A stretch of DNA of 14,889 nucleotides from JAZDEY01 sp043808325 [NCBI: Candidatus Eiseniibacteriota bacterium] (GTDB taxonomy: Bacteria > Arandabacterota > Arandabacteria > Arandabacterales): positions 1 through 14,889 of the forward strand of contig JAZDEY010000051.1 of assembly GCA_043808325.1 (NCBI GenBank), read 5' to 3'. The notes beneath the pieces are model-generated. The model was not told the DNA's origin. It was given only the letters and a program-made list of their open reading frames with translations, and did not search any database. Below are positions 13,647-14,889 of the stretch, piece by piece. The position numbers and the translations under genes were made by a program. Within the stretch, counting starts at the first letter, position 1. Every line of letters starts with the position of its first letter.

Positions 13647-14749
13647 GGTCTAAACTTGCCATTGCCTCGTTGTTCATATCTCTCTGCCTGCTTGCAAGCC
13701 GGGTAGGTGCTGAGACTTGGCAGCACCTTCTTAGTCAGGCAGATTCACTGGCAGCTGCAGGATATGCCGATTCTGCAGATGCTACGCTTGAGGCAGCACT
13801 ATCCAGTGCCCTGACCCAGCACGCAAGGTCCGACACCATGGTGGAATTCACCCTGGTTGAGAAAGGTGAGACTCGCAGGTACTACTTCCCCAGTTATGCC
13901 TATGGGGAGAGCCTTTACGGTAGGGCTCTTGCCGTCAAGGAGCGGATAGTCGGGCAGGATGATCCTGGGTATGCGAAGCTACTCAATGACTTGGGGGAAC
14001 TCTATAAACAACAGCGCAGGTATCAAGAGACCGAGGCTCTCTATAAGCAGGCACTTGCTATAAGGGAGACGGCTCTGGGACCTGACCATCCTGATGTGGC
14101 AAGAAGCCTCAACAATCTGGCAATCCTCTACAGGGATCAGGGCAGGTATTCAGAAGCCGAGCCTCTCTATGAGCGAGCACTGGCTATAAGGGAGAAGGTG
14201 CTGGGACCTGACGATCCTGACGTGGCAGCAAGCCTCAGTTACGTGGCGTCCATGTACAGGGTTCAGGGCAGATATCAAGAAAGCGAGCCTCTGTACGAGC
14301 GGTCACTGGCTATAAGGGAGAAGGCCCTGGGACCTGAGCACCCTGATGTGGCATCGAGTCTAAACAACCTGGCGATCCTGTACGTGAATCAGGGCAGGTA
14401 TTCAGAAGCCGAGCCTCTCTATGAGCGGGCACTGGCCATAAGGGAGAAGGCGCTGGGACCTGAGCACCCTAATGTGGCAGGAAGCCTCAACAACCTGGCA
14501 AGCCTCTACTACGTTCAGGGCAGATATTCAGAAGCCGAGCCTCTCCATAGGCGTGCACTGGCTATAAGGGAGAGGGCGCTGGGACCTGAGCACCCTGATG
14601 TGGCAGGAAGCCTCAACAACCTGGCAAACCTCTACAGGGATCAGGGCAGGTATTCAGAAGCCGAGCCTCTCTATGACCGCGGACTGGCTATCTGGGAGAA
14701 GGCGCTGGGACCTGACCACCCTTATGTGGCAACAAGCCTCAACTGCTGA
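13643..14749 (+). CDS. Secreted TPR-repeat protein, C-terminally truncated
   Basis: The 368-residue product begins with a signal peptide: basic start, hydrophobic core to about residue 20, likely cleavage after VGA at residue 23. Next comes a linker of about 67 residues, then tandem 42-residue kinesin-light-chain-type tetratricopeptide units from residue 91. Each full unit follows LYERALAIREKALGPEHPD then VAxSLNNLAxLYxxQGRYSEAEP. Six units are complete and the seventh breaks off after VATSLN, followed by Cys and TGA. In all earlier units LN is followed by NLA (units 2 and 4-6) or a close variant, so the stop lies in foreign sequence. TPR arrays of this type act as protein-protein scaffolds. 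The start is set by the GGAGGT at 13631-13636. It is transcribed away from the radical SAM block and no functional link to it is visible. Confidence 0.85.
   Translation: MRSKLAIASLFISLCLLASRVGAETWQHLLSQADSLAAAGYADSADATLEAALSSALTQHARSDTMVEFTLVEKGETRRYYFPSYAYGESLYGRALAVKERIVGQDDPGYAKLLNDLGELYKQQRRYQETEALYKQALAIRETALGPDHPDVARSLNNLAILYRDQGRYSEAEPLYERALAIREKVLGPDDPDVAASLSYVASMYRVQGRYQESEPLYERSLAIREKALGPEHPDVASSLNNLAILYVNQGRYSEAEPLYERALAIREKALGPEHPNVAGSLNNLASLYYVQGRYSEAEPLHRRALAIRERALGPEHPDVAGSLNNLANLYRDQGRYSEAEPLYDRGLAIWEKALGPDHPYVATSLNC
13913..14743 (+). repeat. 126-bp coding tandem repeats (TPR units), about 6.6 copies
   Basis: The repeats have a strict 126-nt period with codon phase kept. Units 2 to 6 are highly alike at DNA level (for example TCAGAAGCCGAGCCTCT recurs), and unit 1 is more diverged. 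The high DNA similarity suggests recent expansion or homogenisation by recombination. The last copy ends at 14743. Confidence 0.88.
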
Positions 14750-14889
14750 TTTCGGAATAAATGACCGGGCATTTCGGACTTTATTGACCAGTAGTCGGAG
14801 CATAGCGACGCTGGCTGTCTGAGTTATAGGACAGTGTCCATTTTGAGTCAAGTATTCATGTTGTCACCTCCTTGTTGAGAGTGCCCTAT
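14744..14889. mobile_element. Probable end of an insertion element that cut the TPR gene
   Basis: From 14744 the sequence no longer follows the TPR repeat. It starts with TG and carries two spaced copies of an ATTTCGGA...TGACC motif (14749-14766 and 14771-14789, 22 nt apart). Ends with several internal repeats of this kind are a feature of IS21-family elements. An 11-nt palindrome GGACAGTGTCC lies at 14829-14839. On the minus strand AAGGAGGTGA (14864-14873) precedes ATG 14859, but that frame ends after three codons. No transposase gene is visible because the window ends. The family name is a guess. Confidence 0.4.

Noticed and set aside
13913-14743. Regular repeats as a CRISPR array or satellite
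   Set aside because: The 126-nt period keeps codon phase and encodes canonical TPR units without spacers.

Overview
The window looks like a piece of a bacterial chromosome from an uncultured, probably didermal lineage with mid-range GC. The kinesin-light-chain-type TPR protein, the large lipoprotein with a CPxxxxFDG core and the dense array of radical SAM genes are typical of metagenome-assembled genomes. The sequence does not allow a phylum to be named with confidence. No tRNA, rRNA or CRISPR array was seen.

Left edge (1-1418). The C-terminal tail of an exported-type protein runs rightward. Facing it is a two-gene MNT/HEPN unit: a winged-helix minimal nucleotidyltransferase followed by its HEPN partner, whose frame is broken by an amber codon exactly where the family usually has a tyrosine. 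Upstream of the nucleotidyltransferase a good sigma70-type promoter is overlaid by a palindrome that looks like an autoregulatory operator.

Central block (1419-12514), all leftward. Eleven genes are packed end to end with overlaps of 4-38 nt or gaps of 2-5 nt, so they almost certainly form one polycistronic unit. In transcription order they are: NAD-dependent sugar epimerase, radical SAM F, GT2 glycosyltransferase, radical SAM E, a 98-aa chimeric lipoprotein, a 496-aa lipoprotein, radical SAM D, radical SAM C, an MGDG-synthase/GT28-like glycosyltransferase, radical SAM B and radical SAM A. A candidate promoter lies about 80 nt upstream of the epimerase. A class I methyltransferase in the same direction (12682-13335) precedes the block after a 167-nt gap. 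Six radical SAM enzymes with two glycosyltransferases, an epimerase and lipoproteins, but no recognisable precursor peptide, peptidase or transporter, do not match a pathway I know. The best reading is radical-based modification of a glycolipid, a glycan or the encoded lipoproteins. This is inference.

The 98-aa lipoprotein gene arose from a tandem duplication of about 290 bp spanning the junction between radical SAM E and the large lipoprotein. Its signal peptide, lipobox, start/stop overlaps and a strong ribosome binding site are all kept.

Right edge (13336-14889). A divergent intergenic region leads into a rightward secreted TPR protein with 42-aa repeats. The protein is cut off in the middle of its seventh repeat, where sequence resembling the repeat-bearing terminus of an insertion element begins.
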